The notes under the pieces were generated by a model, which was not told the origin of the DNA, did no database searches, and saw only the letters and a list, made by a program, of their open reading frames with translations. From Flavobacterium aeripolare (lineage in GTDB: Bacteria; Bacteroidota; Bacteroidia; Flavobacteriales; Flavobacteriaceae): a DNA stretch of 64,000 nucleotides. Position 1 is the first letter of the stretch. Each line of letters opens with the position of its first letter. The position numbers and the translations under genes were made by a program. Location of the stretch: NCBI RefSeq assembly GCF_013294025.1, contig NZ_JABSNL010000005.1:62001-126000 (forward strand), given 5' to 3'. Shown one piece after another: positions 1-9,023 of this stretch.

Positions 1-536
1 ATGGTGATTAAGGTAACTAGACTATCAATTTTAACATCATCGATTGCACAAGTTTTTTTAGGTAAAAAAGCTTCTTTGTTCTTCAAGTAATCAGTGATAA
101 AATCAGCTTCTTTTTCAAGCCCTTTAATGCCACTATACCAGTCATGGTTACCTGGGATAAAAATCGTATTCCCTTTAAAACCTTTAGTAAGTTCTAGTTG
201 TGAAAGTAATTTATTCTCTGCGATGTCATGATTTTTTTTGTCACTTTTGTCAGGCATTCCTTTTGGGTAAATATTATCACCTAGAAATAGCAACGTAGTA
301 TTCTTATCGGCTGTTTTAATCTTGTCATGAAACAGTTCAAGAAATTTTTTAGGCTCAGCTTGATCTGCATTCCCAGCGTCACCAATTAAATAAAAACGGT
401 GTACAATTTTTGCAGTATCTTTCTCGTTAGTAGGAACTGGATTTTCTACGTTTTTACCATATTGCACGTGCTTAGTCGCACATGCTTGCAACATCAAGAT
501 TGATATTGGAATAAATAACAATATTTTAGTTTTCAT
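1..536 (-). CDS. Metallophosphoesterase lipoprotein (3' end cut by window)
   Basis: Partial gene read from an ATG at 536-534 down to the window edge; about 178 codons are present without a stop. The start encodes a lipoprotein signal (MKTKILLFIPISILMLQAC), with the lipobox LQAC giving an acylated Cys. Calcineurin-like phosphoesterase motifs follow in order: GDAGNAD, GDNIYPKG and GNHDW, which carry metal-ligand Asp, Asn and His residues. This family hydrolyses phosphomonoesters or diesters with two metal ions; here it would act at the cell envelope. The substrate cannot be told. It is divergent from the HD/PycTM gene, with about 50 bp between them. Confidence 0.85.
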   Translation of the reverse strand, partial: MKTKILLFIPISILMLQACATKHVQYGKNVENPVPTNEKDTAKIVHRFYLIGDAGNADQAEPKKFLELFHDKIKTADKNTTLLFLGDNIYPKGMPDKSDKKNHDIAENKLLSQLELTKGFKGNTIFIPGNHDWYSGIKGLEKEADFITDYLKNKEAFLPKKTCAIDDVKIDSLVTLIT

Positions 537-588
537 AAATGTATTATCCGGAAACAATTTCATAATTTAGTAGTATAAAAATTTGTTT

Positions 589-1788
589 ATGACCCTTATC
601 GCGCAAGCCAAAGATTTTGTTGGTAAATTACTCAAAGATAGCCTTTCTATTTCATTTACCTACCATAATTTCAACCACACTTTAAAAGTGGTTGAGGCCG
701 CTACAATACTAGCAAAAGCAGAGGGTTTGGACGAATCTGATACTGAGATTTTATTGGTTGCAGCTTGGTTCCATGACACCGGTTATACCATGGGCTGCGC
801 TAATCATGAACAATCTAGTATTACCATTGTTTCTAGATTTTTATTCGAAAATAATAAGGATCAAAACTTTATTGACGCTGTCGCGAAAGTGATTGAAGCT
901 ACCATTTATGATCGTAGTCCACGTACGCAATTAGAGAAAATAATTAAAGACGCTGATTACTCCCATTTCGCCCAAGAAAATTATCTCACAGTTTGTGAAA
1001 AGCTACGAAAAGAGTGGGAGATTACAAATCAGAAATTTTACTCTGACTTAGAATGGGCAAAAGAAAACCTACACATTATCTCTCAATTTCACGTATATTA
1101 CACTCAGTATGCCTTAGAAAATTGGCAACCTATTAAAGAAAAAAACATCAAATTGATTCAAGAAAAAATTAATACCGTTACTGATAATGTGGTCCCAACA
1201 AATGATGCTGTTAAAGATAATAAAAAGAAGAAAAAAAAGTCTAATAAATCAAAGACGAGTAGAGGAGTAGACACGCTTTTTAGGATTACATTAAGCAATC
1301 ACACGCGTTTGAGTGGTATCGCAGATAGTAAAGCTAACATTCTACTTTCAGTAAATGCCGTAATTATCTCTATTGCTTTGTCTTCGATTATTCCCAAATT
1401 AGACAGTCCAAATAATAGTTACCTGATTATGCCTACGTTCATTATGTTGATGTTTAGTGTGATATCAATCATCTTTGCTATTTTGTCAACGCGACCTAAA
1501 GTGACAACAGGTACTTTTACTAGGCAAGATATCGAAGACAAGAAAGTCAATTTATTATTCTTTGGTAATTTTTTCAAGATGCCATTAGAAGAGTATGAGT
1601 GGGCGGTAAATGAGATGATGAAAGACGACAAGTACTTATACAATTCCATGATTAAGGATTTGTATTTCTTGGGATTAGTACTAGAAAAAAAGTACAGCTT
1701 ATTAAGAATTACCTATAATATCTTTATGATAGGTATTATTGTTTCTGTGATTTCCTTTGTAATCGCTTTTAATTCAATTCACGCTTAA
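589..1788 (+). CDS. HD phosphohydrolase fused to Pycsar-type TM effector domain (PycTM)
   Basis: About 399 aa from ATG 589; an in-frame TTG at 583 is the alternative start. Residues 1-190 form an HD domain with a complete H...HD...D metal set (His30, His62-Asp63, and a later Asp in KDADYSH), so it should be catalytically active, probably on a nucleotide. A very basic Lys-rich linker (about residues 210-225) leads to a C-terminal domain with the signature ADSKANILLSVNAVIISI and two further hydrophobic segments, typical of the Pycsar transmembrane effector (DUF5706) family. In Pycsar defence that domain responds to cCMP or cUMP made by a linked cyclase. No cyclase gene is seen here. Such HD fusions also occur as stand-alone genes in Bacteroidetes, so a housekeeping role is possible. 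The 3' end overlaps the convergent GAF gene by 4 nt. Confidence 0.8.
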   Translation: MTLIAQAKDFVGKLLKDSLSISFTYHNFNHTLKVVEAATILAKAEGLDESDTEILLVAAWFHDTGYTMGCANHEQSSITIVSRFLFENNKDQNFIDAVAKVIEATIYDRSPRTQLEKIIKDADYSHFAQENYLTVCEKLRKEWEITNQKFYSDLEWAKENLHIISQFHVYYTQYALENWQPIKEKNIKLIQEKINTVTDNVVPTNDAVKDNKKKKKKSNKSKTSRGVDTLFRITLSNHTRLSGIADSKANILLSVNAVIISIALSSIIPKLDSPNNSYLIMPTFIMLMFSVISIIFAILSTRPKVTTGTFTRQDIEDKKVNLLFFGNFFKMPLEEYEWAVNEMMKDDKYLYNSMIKDLYFLGLVLEKKYSLLRITYNIFMIGIIVSVISFVIAFNSIHA

Positions 1789-4148
1789 CTAATCTCATTT
1801 AGCAGGTCCTCGTAGCTATACTCTTTATCTGGCACATCAGTGTTGTGTACTTTAATACGTAATGCTCTTAATCCAGATACACCTTGTAATTCTTGAACGT
1901 CAAATTGCTCAATCGTAGGTTCTAAAATATTTTTAAATTGCAAAAATTTAATGTACTTTAAATACTCTTTCTCCTCGTAATCGTTAGAATATACAATGGT
2001 GATTTTTTCCTTTTGAGTGATGCGTTCAGTAGTGCCTTTTATATTGGCTTTATCAATACGTTTTTTAACTACTTCATAGCGCGCATTATAGGTTCCGTCA
2101 ACATCAAAGCGTTTTTCATCCATTCTAAAACGAACAGATATAGGCGAACTAAAAACTAGAATAAGCGAGGTCACATCTAGTTCGTAGGGTAAGATTGCTT
2201 TCAAGCGATGATGTTCTAATTCCATCTTGCAAAGTGTTTGCAACTGCCATAACCTTAAATTACTCAAATACATGCTGTCAAAAGTTTGCATGGGAGCAAT
2301 AGAGGCTCCTATGTATAGATTATGCTCTACACCATCCGTTTTAAAGCGCTCAAAATAATGTGGAAATATTTTTTGAGCCTCTTTTTGCTCGTGATCTAAT
2401 ATCGATGCCATCTTTTTATTAATAATCGACATAGCATCATCAAAGTTTTTTCTCGAATGATAAAACAAAGCTGTTTTAGAATCAAGTTCAGAAAAGTAGT
2501 TTGCTATCAATACTTTATTGTCTTCATCAATTTTCTCATTTCCTAAAATAGGATGAATCTCTTTCTGTATGTATGCTTGAATTTGCTGCTCTGTATCTGC
2601 TTTTAATTCTAAACTTAATTCATTAAAATAACTCTGCATTTCAAATTTAAGTTGCTCTAGCAATGGTACGTTATTGATAGAATTCAATCGATCTATAATA
2701 TTCAACAATGTATTTAATTGATTCTTTAAATCCTCTTTTACCGTCTCATTGCGGTGTTCAGATGATCCTTTAATATCAATTTGTCCATACAACGGATAGA
2801 CATCTTTAAAAACAATTTCCTTAAAAATGTAATCTTTATTTTTATTGCTTGATTTTAAATATTTCTCTACTTCTTTTTTAAATTTCCAATAAACGCTGGA
2901 GTGGATAGCAGTATACTCCCGTTGAATAACGGCTTCAATTTGGTTTTCTACATCAACATTGTAGCGTTCTATAGTATCTATGACAAATGGAAGTACTAGT
3001 TGTAAGTTAGTTGCGTTAATGCTGTTCAAACTTTTAGCATTAGTAGAAACGACCTCTATTATCCCTAGTAATTTTCCGTTTTTAATTACAGGTGAAAAAA
3101 TGCAACTTCTAATATTTTGTTTTAATAAATGCTCCCCTAATTTTTCATTTCCAGCTATTTGTGCAAAATGAGCCACATTCGAAATAGAAAGTGTTTTTTG
3201 TTGGTCAACTACATGTGCGATAGAGCAATCCATAAAAGCACTGCTGCAGGTCATTTCAGCATGATCTGCTAGCAGAAAACTCTTTACATCGTCGTTATTG
3301 TATGGTGGTCTAATGAATTTGTCTTCTTCTTCATTGTACATTATTAGACCAACTCTTATATCATTTAATTTAAATATAGATCTAAATATTTTCTCAAACT
3401 TTGGGTTGCTTCTTTCCTGATTATCATCCTTTAAAAGTAAATTACTTTTTAGGTTTGAAATTGCACTTTCGGTTGTAGCGTCAAAAAGAGTAATGATACC
3501 AAAACCTTTTAAAATCCAACTCTCATGAGGGAATTTTGATTTCCACAAATCAATATCACCATAATTATCGATTAGTTGTTCGATATCTTCGTTGTTAAGT
3601 TCTGGAGCGTTAGCTGTTTTTAAAATTTCTATAAAGTCAGCGTTGTATAAAATTCTGTAATGTTTGGTGATTCCGTTCTCGTCTGGAATATCATAAAACA
3701 AAGGCTTGGTAATATCAAACTGTTGTTTATAGTGCACATTCAATATCAAGATGCAACTCATGATGTAATATTGATCTGCATCAAAATCACGAATGGTGAT
3801 ATCAAAGGCGCCCCCTGCATTTTTAAGGATTTTCTTAAAACGCTCAGAATAATTGAACATCAAATTTTGAAACGGAATAGTAACCGCTTTAATTTCGTTG
3901 TGCGTGAGTAACGTAGGGAACAAGTCAGATAACAGGTTCTTTACTAGCTCTTCATTTTCATATATTACAGTCAAGTCGTTTATTCCTGATTTTAATTCCG
4001 GCAGATGCGAGATTTCTTGTAATAGCGATTTGGCGTAAATAGCACGGTAGTCTATATCTGATACAGCAATTTCTTCTAAAGATTCAATCAACTTGTGAAA
4101 AGAAATTTCAGTTTTAAAGGGACTTTCTGAGAAAAGATTATAATTCAT
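1785..4148 (-). CDS. GAF domain-containing protein
   Basis: 787 aa soluble protein with no signal peptide or membrane segment. The middle (about residues 240-400) looks like a GAF sensor fold; segments such as SSAFMDCSIAHVVDQQ and SCIFSPVIKNGKLLGIIEVV match the C-terminal half of GAF domains. The long flanking parts are helical and have no assignable enzymatic motif. Proteins of this length and style are conserved single genes in flavobacteria annotated only as GAF-domain proteins. Its ligand is unknown. It converges on the HD/PycTM gene with a 4-nt overlap of stop codons, so the two mRNAs would be antisense at their tails. Confidence 0.75.
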   Translation of the reverse strand: MNYNLFSESPFKTEISFHKLIESLEEIAVSDIDYRAIYAKSLLQEISHLPELKSGINDLTVIYENEELVKNLLSDLFPTLLTHNEIKAVTIPFQNLMFNYSERFKKILKNAGGAFDITIRDFDADQYYIMSCILILNVHYKQQFDITKPLFYDIPDENGITKHYRILYNADFIEILKTANAPELNNEDIEQLIDNYGDIDLWKSKFPHESWILKGFGIITLFDATTESAISNLKSNLLLKDDNQERSNPKFEKIFRSIFKLNDIRVGLIMYNEEEDKFIRPPYNNDDVKSFLLADHAEMTCSSAFMDCSIAHVVDQQKTLSISNVAHFAQIAGNEKLGEHLLKQNIRSCIFSPVIKNGKLLGIIEVVSTNAKSLNSINATNLQLVLPFVIDTIERYNVDVENQIEAVIQREYTAIHSSVYWKFKKEVEKYLKSSNKNKDYIFKEIVFKDVYPLYGQIDIKGSSEHRNETVKEDLKNQLNTLLNIIDRLNSINNVPLLEQLKFEMQSYFNELSLELKADTEQQIQAYIQKEIHPILGNEKIDEDNKVLIANYFSELDSKTALFYHSRKNFDDAMSIINKKMASILDHEQKEAQKIFPHYFERFKTDGVEHNLYIGASIAPMQTFDSMYLSNLRLWQLQTLCKMELEHHRLKAILPYELDVTSLILVFSSPISVRFRMDEKRFDVDGTYNARYEVVKKRIDKANIKGTTERITQKEKITIVYSNDYEEKEYLKYIKFLQFKNILEPTIEQFDVQELQGVSGLRALRIKVHNTDVPDKEYSYEDLLNEIS

Positions 4149-4232
4149 TGTGGTATTTTAAAGGTATGCAAAATTACAAATTTAGTATCGCCTAGAGCCC
4201 ATTGGGACAGAATAATTTGCTGTAAAAAAAAG

Positions 4233-4264
4233 AAGTCCCCATTCACTATCGCGATTGAGGACTT
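4233..4264 (-). terminator. Intrinsic terminator candidate after the nucleoid-associated protein gene
   Basis: Inverted repeat AAGTCC (4233-4238) / GGACTT (4259-4264) with an A-rich left flank that reads as a T-run on the minus strand. It lies just past the stop of the 4291-5349 gene. Confidence 0.5.
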
Positions 4265-4290
4265 TATATTGTGTTAAGCAATTTTGTCGC

Positions 4291-5349
4291 TTATGATTTT
4301 TGTTCTTTATTGAAATAAACTAAGTAGTAATACATTTGCTTTTCTTCATCCCAACCTTTTTCAACAAATTTCTCAGCACTTTCAGGGTTGATAAAATCCA
4401 TTTTTATTTGGATGTTGGTATCTAGATTGATCACGTTTTTGATTGATTTGCGAGCATCAGAAACAGCTGCATTTGCAATAGGAAACGAAGTCACATCTTC
4501 AATACTGTATTTTTCTCCTTTATCTGTTTTGTAGTTCTTAAATTCCGGAATTAAGTCAGGATTGTCCAATACTTCATTTAAGAAATTTGTTTCTTCGAAC
4601 TGATCATTCTTAGCAAAATAATTTACAGAACGGTTCATAAACATCACTTCTTCCTTTTTGTCTTCTGCTGGAAAAACTACGTCTTTAGCAAAATTTTGAC
4701 AGAACTTTAGATATTTCTTGGTGATGAAATTTTCATCTTCAAAGGCATCTACAGATAGAAAATGCTCTAGCCAGTAACGGGCATCGTAGCGGTTGCTGTC
4801 TACAGTTAATATTTTATAACCTTCTTCTTTTTTATGATTAAAAATGATACATCCTTTATCTAATTTACTCAGGTTTACCCCTTGTTGCAAGATCATCTCT
4901 AAGTGTGTTCCTTTTTCTTCAAACTGCAAGAAGTCAGCTTGTAATTCACTTTTAAAAATCCCAATTGCATCAACAGGAGTGTTGTCAATATTAACGTTAG
5001 TTAAATAAGTAACATACACCTCTCCATTTTTAATATGCGGATGATTTGATTGCTCAAATAAATGCTGTGTGATTTTTTTTGAAGTTTCGTGAAGCGTTTC
5101 TGGTTTCTCAAAGATTTCAGTCGCAAACTTGAACATATCATTATAATCTAAATCTACCTCATGAGCAAACTGGTAATAGTTTTCCTCTTTTTCTCTAAAT
5201 GGTTTTAGAAAAAATTCTTTCATAAGTGGCACGATCTCATCATTTAGACTAAAAGGCTGCTCTGATAAAAAAATAGCTTCGTTGCGACTTTTATTTCCTA
5301 CTCTGTGAATAGAAAGCGTCTCGATGTGTGTGTTGAATAGGTTGATCAT
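4291..5349 (-). CDS. Nucleoid-associated protein, NA37 (YejK-like) family
   Basis: 352 aa, close to the usual length of the 37-kDa nucleoid-associated family (PF04245; E. coli YejK/NdpA). The N-terminus (MINLFNTHIETLSIHRVGNK) and the ARYWLEHFL region are typical of the flavobacterial branch. Members bind DNA or associate with the nucleoid; a specific role is not established. It is cytosolic, with no signal peptide. It is followed by a terminator-like hairpin and preceded by a four-helix-bundle cassette, so it is probably transcribed alone. Confidence 0.85.
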   Translation of the reverse strand: MINLFNTHIETLSIHRVGNKSRNEAIFLSEQPFSLNDEIVPLMKEFFLKPFREKEENYYQFAHEVDLDYNDMFKFATEIFEKPETLHETSKKITQHLFEQSNHPHIKNGEVYVTYLTNVNIDNTPVDAIGIFKSELQADFLQFEEKGTHLEMILQQGVNLSKLDKGCIIFNHKKEEGYKILTVDSNRYDARYWLEHFLSVDAFEDENFITKKYLKFCQNFAKDVVFPAEDKKEEVMFMNRSVNYFAKNDQFEETNFLNEVLDNPDLIPEFKNYKTDKGEKYSIEDVTSFPIANAAVSDARKSIKNVINLDTNIQIKMDFINPESAEKFVEKGWDEEKQMYYYLVYFNKEQKS

Positions 5350-5357
5350 CTTTTTGT

Positions 5358-5394
5358 AGTTTCTGAGATACTTAGTCGGAAAGTTTCTAAGATG
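5358..5394. repeat. Left flank of the four-helix-bundle cassette, CTGAG/CTTAG-type intergenic repeat
   Basis: Degenerate sequence made of the words TTTCTGAGATACTTAG and AGTTTCTAAG. Similar words flank the other side of the S23-type gene (5817-5852) and recur at 39866-39945 and 43088-43150. Confidence 0.45.
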
Positions 5395-5754
5395 TTATTT
5401 GTTTTCCTTCAATTTTTTAAGGAACGCAATTAGCATTCTTTCTATTTCTCGACTATCCTCATATAAGTTGTTAAATTCTTCGGTATTTAAATATAAAATG
5501 TTCTTAGCGATTTCAAGCTGTGTCTGTAGCTCAAAAAGAGAACCTACGGAAATATTTATAAATCTAATTAATTCGGGGTTACTATCTCTTCCAATACCTT
5601 CCGCGATATTACTTGGAATTGAAATAGTGCATCGCCTTAACTGCGACGTTAACCCAAATATTTCTTCTTTGTGGAACTTTTGTGTACTAGTATAAATCTT
5701 TGTTGTAAGTGACATGGCTTTTTGCCACACCAAAAGCTTTCTAAAATTGCTCAT
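5395..5754 (-). CDS. Four helix bundle protein (23S rRNA intervening-sequence protein family)
   Basis: About 119 aa from the internal ATG at 5754 (MSNFRKLLVWQKAMSLT); the frame stays open 17 codons further upstream, but that stretch is AT-rich repeat and does not look coding. Hallmarks of the S23/four-helix-bundle family are present: a leading LxVWQKAM, then TSQLRRCTISIPSNIAEG and a final helix. These proteins were first found encoded in 23S rRNA intervening sequences and are also scattered on chromosomes; the function is unknown. The gene sits between short repeats of the same style on both sides, like an inserted cassette between the nucleoid-associated gene and the pRiA4b-like gene. Confidence 0.85.
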   Translation of the reverse strand: MSNFRKLLVWQKAMSLTTKIYTSTQKFHKEEIFGLTSQLRRCTISIPSNIAEGIGRDSNPELIRFINISVGSLFELQTQLEIAKNILYLNTEEFNNLYEDSREIERMLIAFLKKLKENK

Positions 5755-5764
5755 TTTAATTAAT

Positions 5765-5852
5765 TTATAAGTTTTGAACTTATAAGTTATAAAATAATGA
5801 AACATAATATGTGAAAACTTAGCAACTCAGATTCTGAGTAACTTAGCAACTT
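5765..5852. repeat. Right flank repeat of the four-helix-bundle cassette
   Basis: Contains a 9-bp-arm palindrome TTATAAGTT/AACTTATAA (5765-5785) just upstream of the S23-type gene, then ACTTAGCAACT twice as a direct repeat (5817-5827 and 5841-5851) around a CAGATTCTG core. Confidence 0.5.
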
Positions 5853-5859
5853 AATAAAA

Positions 5860-6399
5860 CTAATTCCACAAATCCTCAGAGCCGTAATCCTCAAAGCTAT
5901 CATCGCCTTCAAACATGTCTAGATCATCTTCGTCTAAACCATCTTCGTAGTCGTTTGCATAATCATCTGCATTGTCTGCTTCAAAGTTTTTCTCCATTGC
6001 TTCGTCTGGCATTTCACCATGAGAAAATAAAGTTTCAGGATACAAAGCATTTGCTTCCTGTTCTTCAACAGCCGCTAGCTCAACTAAAAAAGTCCACATG
6101 TTGATGAAGTCATAAACATAGATGATTTTAGTGTTTTGATCGTCTAAGATATCTGATAATTTATAATCACTCATGATTTTTTGTTCACCTGGAACATCTC
6201 CTGTATCAAAAAGCGAAATCTCATCTTCTTGGTTCCAAGTCTCATCACAAGTATAAAAAGAGGCAACTTCCATACCATCAAAACCAAAAGAATTGAAGAT
6301 TGCATTGTGTAAATCCTCTAAAGTATCATCATCAAGTATTGCAATATCTCTAAAAATATCTTCCTCGGCATCTAGAATTACTCTGAATTTGTAAACCAT
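5860..6399 (-). CDS. pRiA4b ORF-3-like (IS1096 TnpR-type) family protein
   Basis: 179 aa. The N-terminal half (YKFRVILDAEEDIFRDIAIL, then LEDLHNAIFNSFGFDG and ASFYTCDETW) matches the plasmid pRiA4b ORF-3 family (PF07929). The C-terminal third is extremely acidic (many Asp/Glu, ending EDLWN), as often seen in flavobacterial members. The family is named from plasmid and IS contexts but is a stable chromosomal gene in this group; the biochemical role is unknown. It is probably monocistronic. Confidence 0.8.
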   Translation of the reverse strand: MVYKFRVILDAEEDIFRDIAILDDDTLEDLHNAIFNSFGFDGMEVASFYTCDETWNQEDEISLFDTGDVPGEQKIMSDYKLSDILDDQNTKIIYVYDFINMWTFLVELAAVEEQEANALYPETLFSHGEMPDEAMEKNFEADNADDYANDYEDGLDEDDLDMFEGDDSFEDYGSEDLWN

Positions 6400-6545
6400 A
6401 ATCTTTGTTTTAATTGAAAGGTCAAAGGTAAAATTTAATTTTAAATATCATCTTGCTGTTGGACCACAGTTTCCGCTTTTGTTAATAAGATTTTTATTGT
6501 TCCAGTTTTAAAAAGGATAATAGACTGCTGTTCAGTATAAAAAAT

Positions 6546-6569
6546 AAAGCACCTCATGTGAAGCGCTTT
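6546..6569 (-). terminator. Weak terminator hairpin after the HPP gene
   Basis: AAAGC (6546-6550) pairs with GCTTT (6565-6569), with a partly paired interior. On the minus strand it is followed by a T-rich tract. It lies about 40 nt past the HPP stop codon. Confidence 0.4.
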
Positions 6570-6605
6570 TGTATTATCAATTTTCTAAAATTAGTCTGAC
6601 ACGTA

Positions 6606-7199
6606 TTAATCTTCATTAGTGTTTTTGTGTAATAATTTTCGAAATTTTCGATACCTCTTATGATTAGGGTAATAGCGATTAGGAGTCATATTATTTATTA
6701 CTATAGCGATAAATAATAAAATCAAGACACCTATTAGCACCGGTGATACAACATACCAGTAGCCCATAGCTTTAATATGAGCAGATCCTGTTACTGCAAT
6801 CAGAGCAGTTGCTCCTCCTGGCGGGTGTAATGTTTTTGTAATCTGCATTAGTATAATAGCAAATGAAACGGCTAGTGCCGAAGCCAACCACATCACATCA
6901 GGAACTAACTTAGCGATTGTAACTCCTACAATGGCAGAAATCACATGGCCACCAACTAAATTTCGCGGCTGTGCTAGCGGACTCTGGATTATACCATAAA
7001 TCAAAACACTAGAGGCACCAAAAGAGCCTATTAAATACATTACATCAGAGTCTGGTAATGTTTGAGATTGCAAATATGCTAGAACGCCGATACCTAAAAA
7101 CGAACCTACAAATGACCAAAAGTGTTCTTTAAAATCGACTAATGTTTCCTTGTACAGGATATATTTTGTCTTGCGATAGCTTCTTTTTATTTTTTGCAT
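6606..7199 (-). CDS. HPP family integral membrane protein
   Basis: 197 aa with four to five hydrophobic segments and the family signature LHPPGGATALIAVTGS. HPP proteins (PF04982) are small inner-membrane proteins; plant and cyanobacterial members have been linked to nitrite transport, but bacterial substrates are mostly unproven. It starts 11 nt downstream of the ClC stop codon, so the two are surely co-transcribed, which suggests a joint role in anion movement across the inner membrane. Confidence 0.88.
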   Translation of the reverse strand: MQKIKRSYRKTKYILYKETLVDFKEHFWSFVGSFLGIGVLAYLQSQTLPDSDVMYLIGSFGASSVLIYGIIQSPLAQPRNLVGGHVISAIVGVTIAKLVPDVMWLASALAVSFAIILMQITKTLHPPGGATALIAVTGSAHIKAMGYWYVVSPVLIGVLILLFIAIVINNMTPNRYYPNHKRYRKFRKLLHKNTNED

Positions 7200-7210
7200 G
7201 AAGGTAAATT

Positions 7211-8491
7211 TTATTTTGATAAACTTGCTGCATAAGAATAAACCGAATAGGGATAAATACGAGCAGCCGTAAACTTAGCAGTAAAGCTCACGATCGTTAA
7301 AGGAAAGAATAATGTATAATCATTTGTCAAACCACAAATCAAGAAAATAGCAGTTATAGGAGCATGAATACTTGCGCTTAATGAGGCTGCCATACCTAAT
7401 ACCATAAAATTCATAGGAATAATAGCTGCATGAAAGTAAGTATTTAAAAATAACGCAATAAACAAGCCCAGAAAAGCGCCAATAAATAAACTAGGCGCAA
7501 ATACACCACCGTCTCCTCCAGAAAAAAGTGTGGCAGAGGTGACTATAGGTTTTAAAATGATGATACCGATTAGCGAAATTATAAGGGTGCTTGTTAATTG
7601 TAAGTGATTAGGATCAGTGAAAATAGTTTTTATTGCGTGGTACCCTTCTCCATACAGTTGCGGAAAGAAAAATAACGAACAGCTTAAAATTACTGAACCG
7701 AACACGATTTTATAATAATGACTCTTTATATGATTTAGATTATTCTTGAAAAACAACACGCATTTAGTTAAGTAAACTGCGTTCACACCTGAAATAACAC
7801 CTAACATAATAAAGTAGGGTAGTGCGTAGTAATGCCACTTAGTGATTGAAACAGCAAATGTAGGTTCCTCATCTATCAAATAAACCAGTCCAAAAGCGAT
7901 CGTTACAGAAATAATATTGATCAGCAAAAAAGGCTTTGTGATTTTTTTCGAAATTACCTCACAGACAAAAAATAAACCCGCAAACGGACTACCAAATAAG
8001 GCCGTAATTCCCGCAGCTATTCCCGCAGAAATTAGTGCCGTTTTATATTCTTTAAAAAAGTTGTGTTTTTGTTGTGCTACTGACCCAATAGTTGCTGTGG
8101 CTACAACAGTAGAAACCTCAATACCAGTTGAACCGCCAAAAATCACAGTCAATAAACCGTTTATGAAGTGAGATGCAATTTTTGACTTCGGTAGGTTTTT
8201 TGTTGGTGAAGCCGTGCTCTCAAATACTTCGTTTATACCTTTGTTAATTTTTTTATTAAATACATTTTGTCTAATGAAATATATGACTGTTAAACCAAAA
8301 ACTGGAAATACAAAGATGAATATAGGATGAAGGCTTGCTTGATTGAAAAATATTTGCTCGTAGTGCTCTGTTAATTTCTTAAGGGCTATTCCTAAAAAGG
8401 CTGCTAAAAAGCCTATCAGTATCGATACAATAATTAATTTTTGAAGTTTAATTAATTTGATGTTGTCTTTTATAAAACGGGAAGTTTTCAT
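7211..8491 (-). CDS. ClC-family chloride channel/antiporter
   Basis: 426 aa polytopic protein without C-terminal CBS domains. ClC signatures: GGSTGIEVSTVVA, where the Glu aligns with the gating glutamate of the GREGP loop, and GGDGGVFAPSLFIGAF. The segment LFFVCEVIS places a Glu at the position of the E. coli ClC proton glutamate (Glu203), and a Tyr near the C-terminus (PYSVYSYAA) could be the central anion-site Tyr. Retention of both glutamates suggests a proton-coupled Cl- antiporter rather than a channel. It forms an operon with the downstream HPP gene. Confidence 0.88.
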   Translation of the reverse strand: MKTSRFIKDNIKLIKLQKLIIVSILIGFLAAFLGIALKKLTEHYEQIFFNQASLHPIFIFVFPVFGLTVIYFIRQNVFNKKINKGINEVFESTASPTKNLPKSKIASHFINGLLTVIFGGSTGIEVSTVVATATIGSVAQQKHNFFKEYKTALISAGIAAGITALFGSPFAGLFFVCEVISKKITKPFLLINIISVTIAFGLVYLIDEEPTFAVSITKWHYYALPYFIMLGVISGVNAVYLTKCVLFFKNNLNHIKSHYYKIVFGSVILSCSLFFFPQLYGEGYHAIKTIFTDPNHLQLTSTLIISLIGIIILKPIVTSATLFSGGDGGVFAPSLFIGAFLGLFIALFLNTYFHAAIIPMNFMVLGMAASLSASIHAPITAIFLICGLTNDYTLFFPLTIVSFTAKFTAARIYPYSVYSYAASLSK

Positions 8492-8632
8492 TTATTGTGG
8501 TGTTGCAAACCTTGATCAAATAAGGTTTAAAAGGAGTGCAAAATTAACCATTATAAGTAAAACAGCTTGCAATACTAAAAGCTAATTCCCTATTTTAAGA
8601 AAGCTTTATGATTGCAATAGTTTTAGAAAACG

Positions 8633-9022
8633 TTATCGCTCGTAAAACTCGATTGGCAAATCATCAGGATCAGCAATAAAGAAAAAGCGTTTCCCTGTAA
8701 ATTCATCCACCCGAATCGTTTCGCAAATAATCCTTTCTATAATTAACGCATCCCTGCAAACAGCAACCGAATCGACCTCAAATGCCAAATGACGCAAACC
8801 ACAACTCTCAGGCCTTGAAGAGCGTTGTGGCGGATTAGGGAACGAAAATAATTCGACCACATAATCACCATTGAGCGCCAAGTCGAGTTTGAATGAATCG
8901 CGCTCCTTTCGATAAATTTCCTGAATAATAGTCAACCCTAAAATGTGCGTATAGAAGTGTTTTGACTTTTCATAGTCCGAACAAATAATTGCAATATGAT
9001 GTATTTTGTTTAATGCGAGCAT
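8633..9022 (-). CDS. VOC family protein (YaeR/GloA2-like)
   Basis: 129 aa, a single vicinal-oxygen-chelate fold of two beta-alpha-beta-beta-beta modules. The likely metal ligands are placed as in glyoxalase relatives: His in IHHIAI, Glu in VVELFSF, His in GLRHLAFEV and Glu in LPIEFYE. The length and the GLRHLAFEVD motif fit the YaeR/SMU1112c subgroup. The substrate is unknown. It lies 1 nt downstream of the acetyltransferase gene, so they are co-transcribed. Base composition is richer in GC than the surroundings, hinting at a different origin. Confidence 0.85.
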   Translation of the reverse strand: MLALNKIHHIAIICSDYEKSKHFYTHILGLTIIQEIYRKERDSFKLDLALNGDYVVELFSFPNPPQRSSRPESCGLRHLAFEVDSVAVCRDALIIERIICETIRVDEFTGKRFFFIADPDDLPIEFYER

Positions 9023-9023
9023 G

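Noticed and set aside
583..4148. Complete Pycsar defence operon
   Set aside because: No nucleotide cyclase gene is present; the neighbour is a convergent GAF protein, not a co-directional cyclase.
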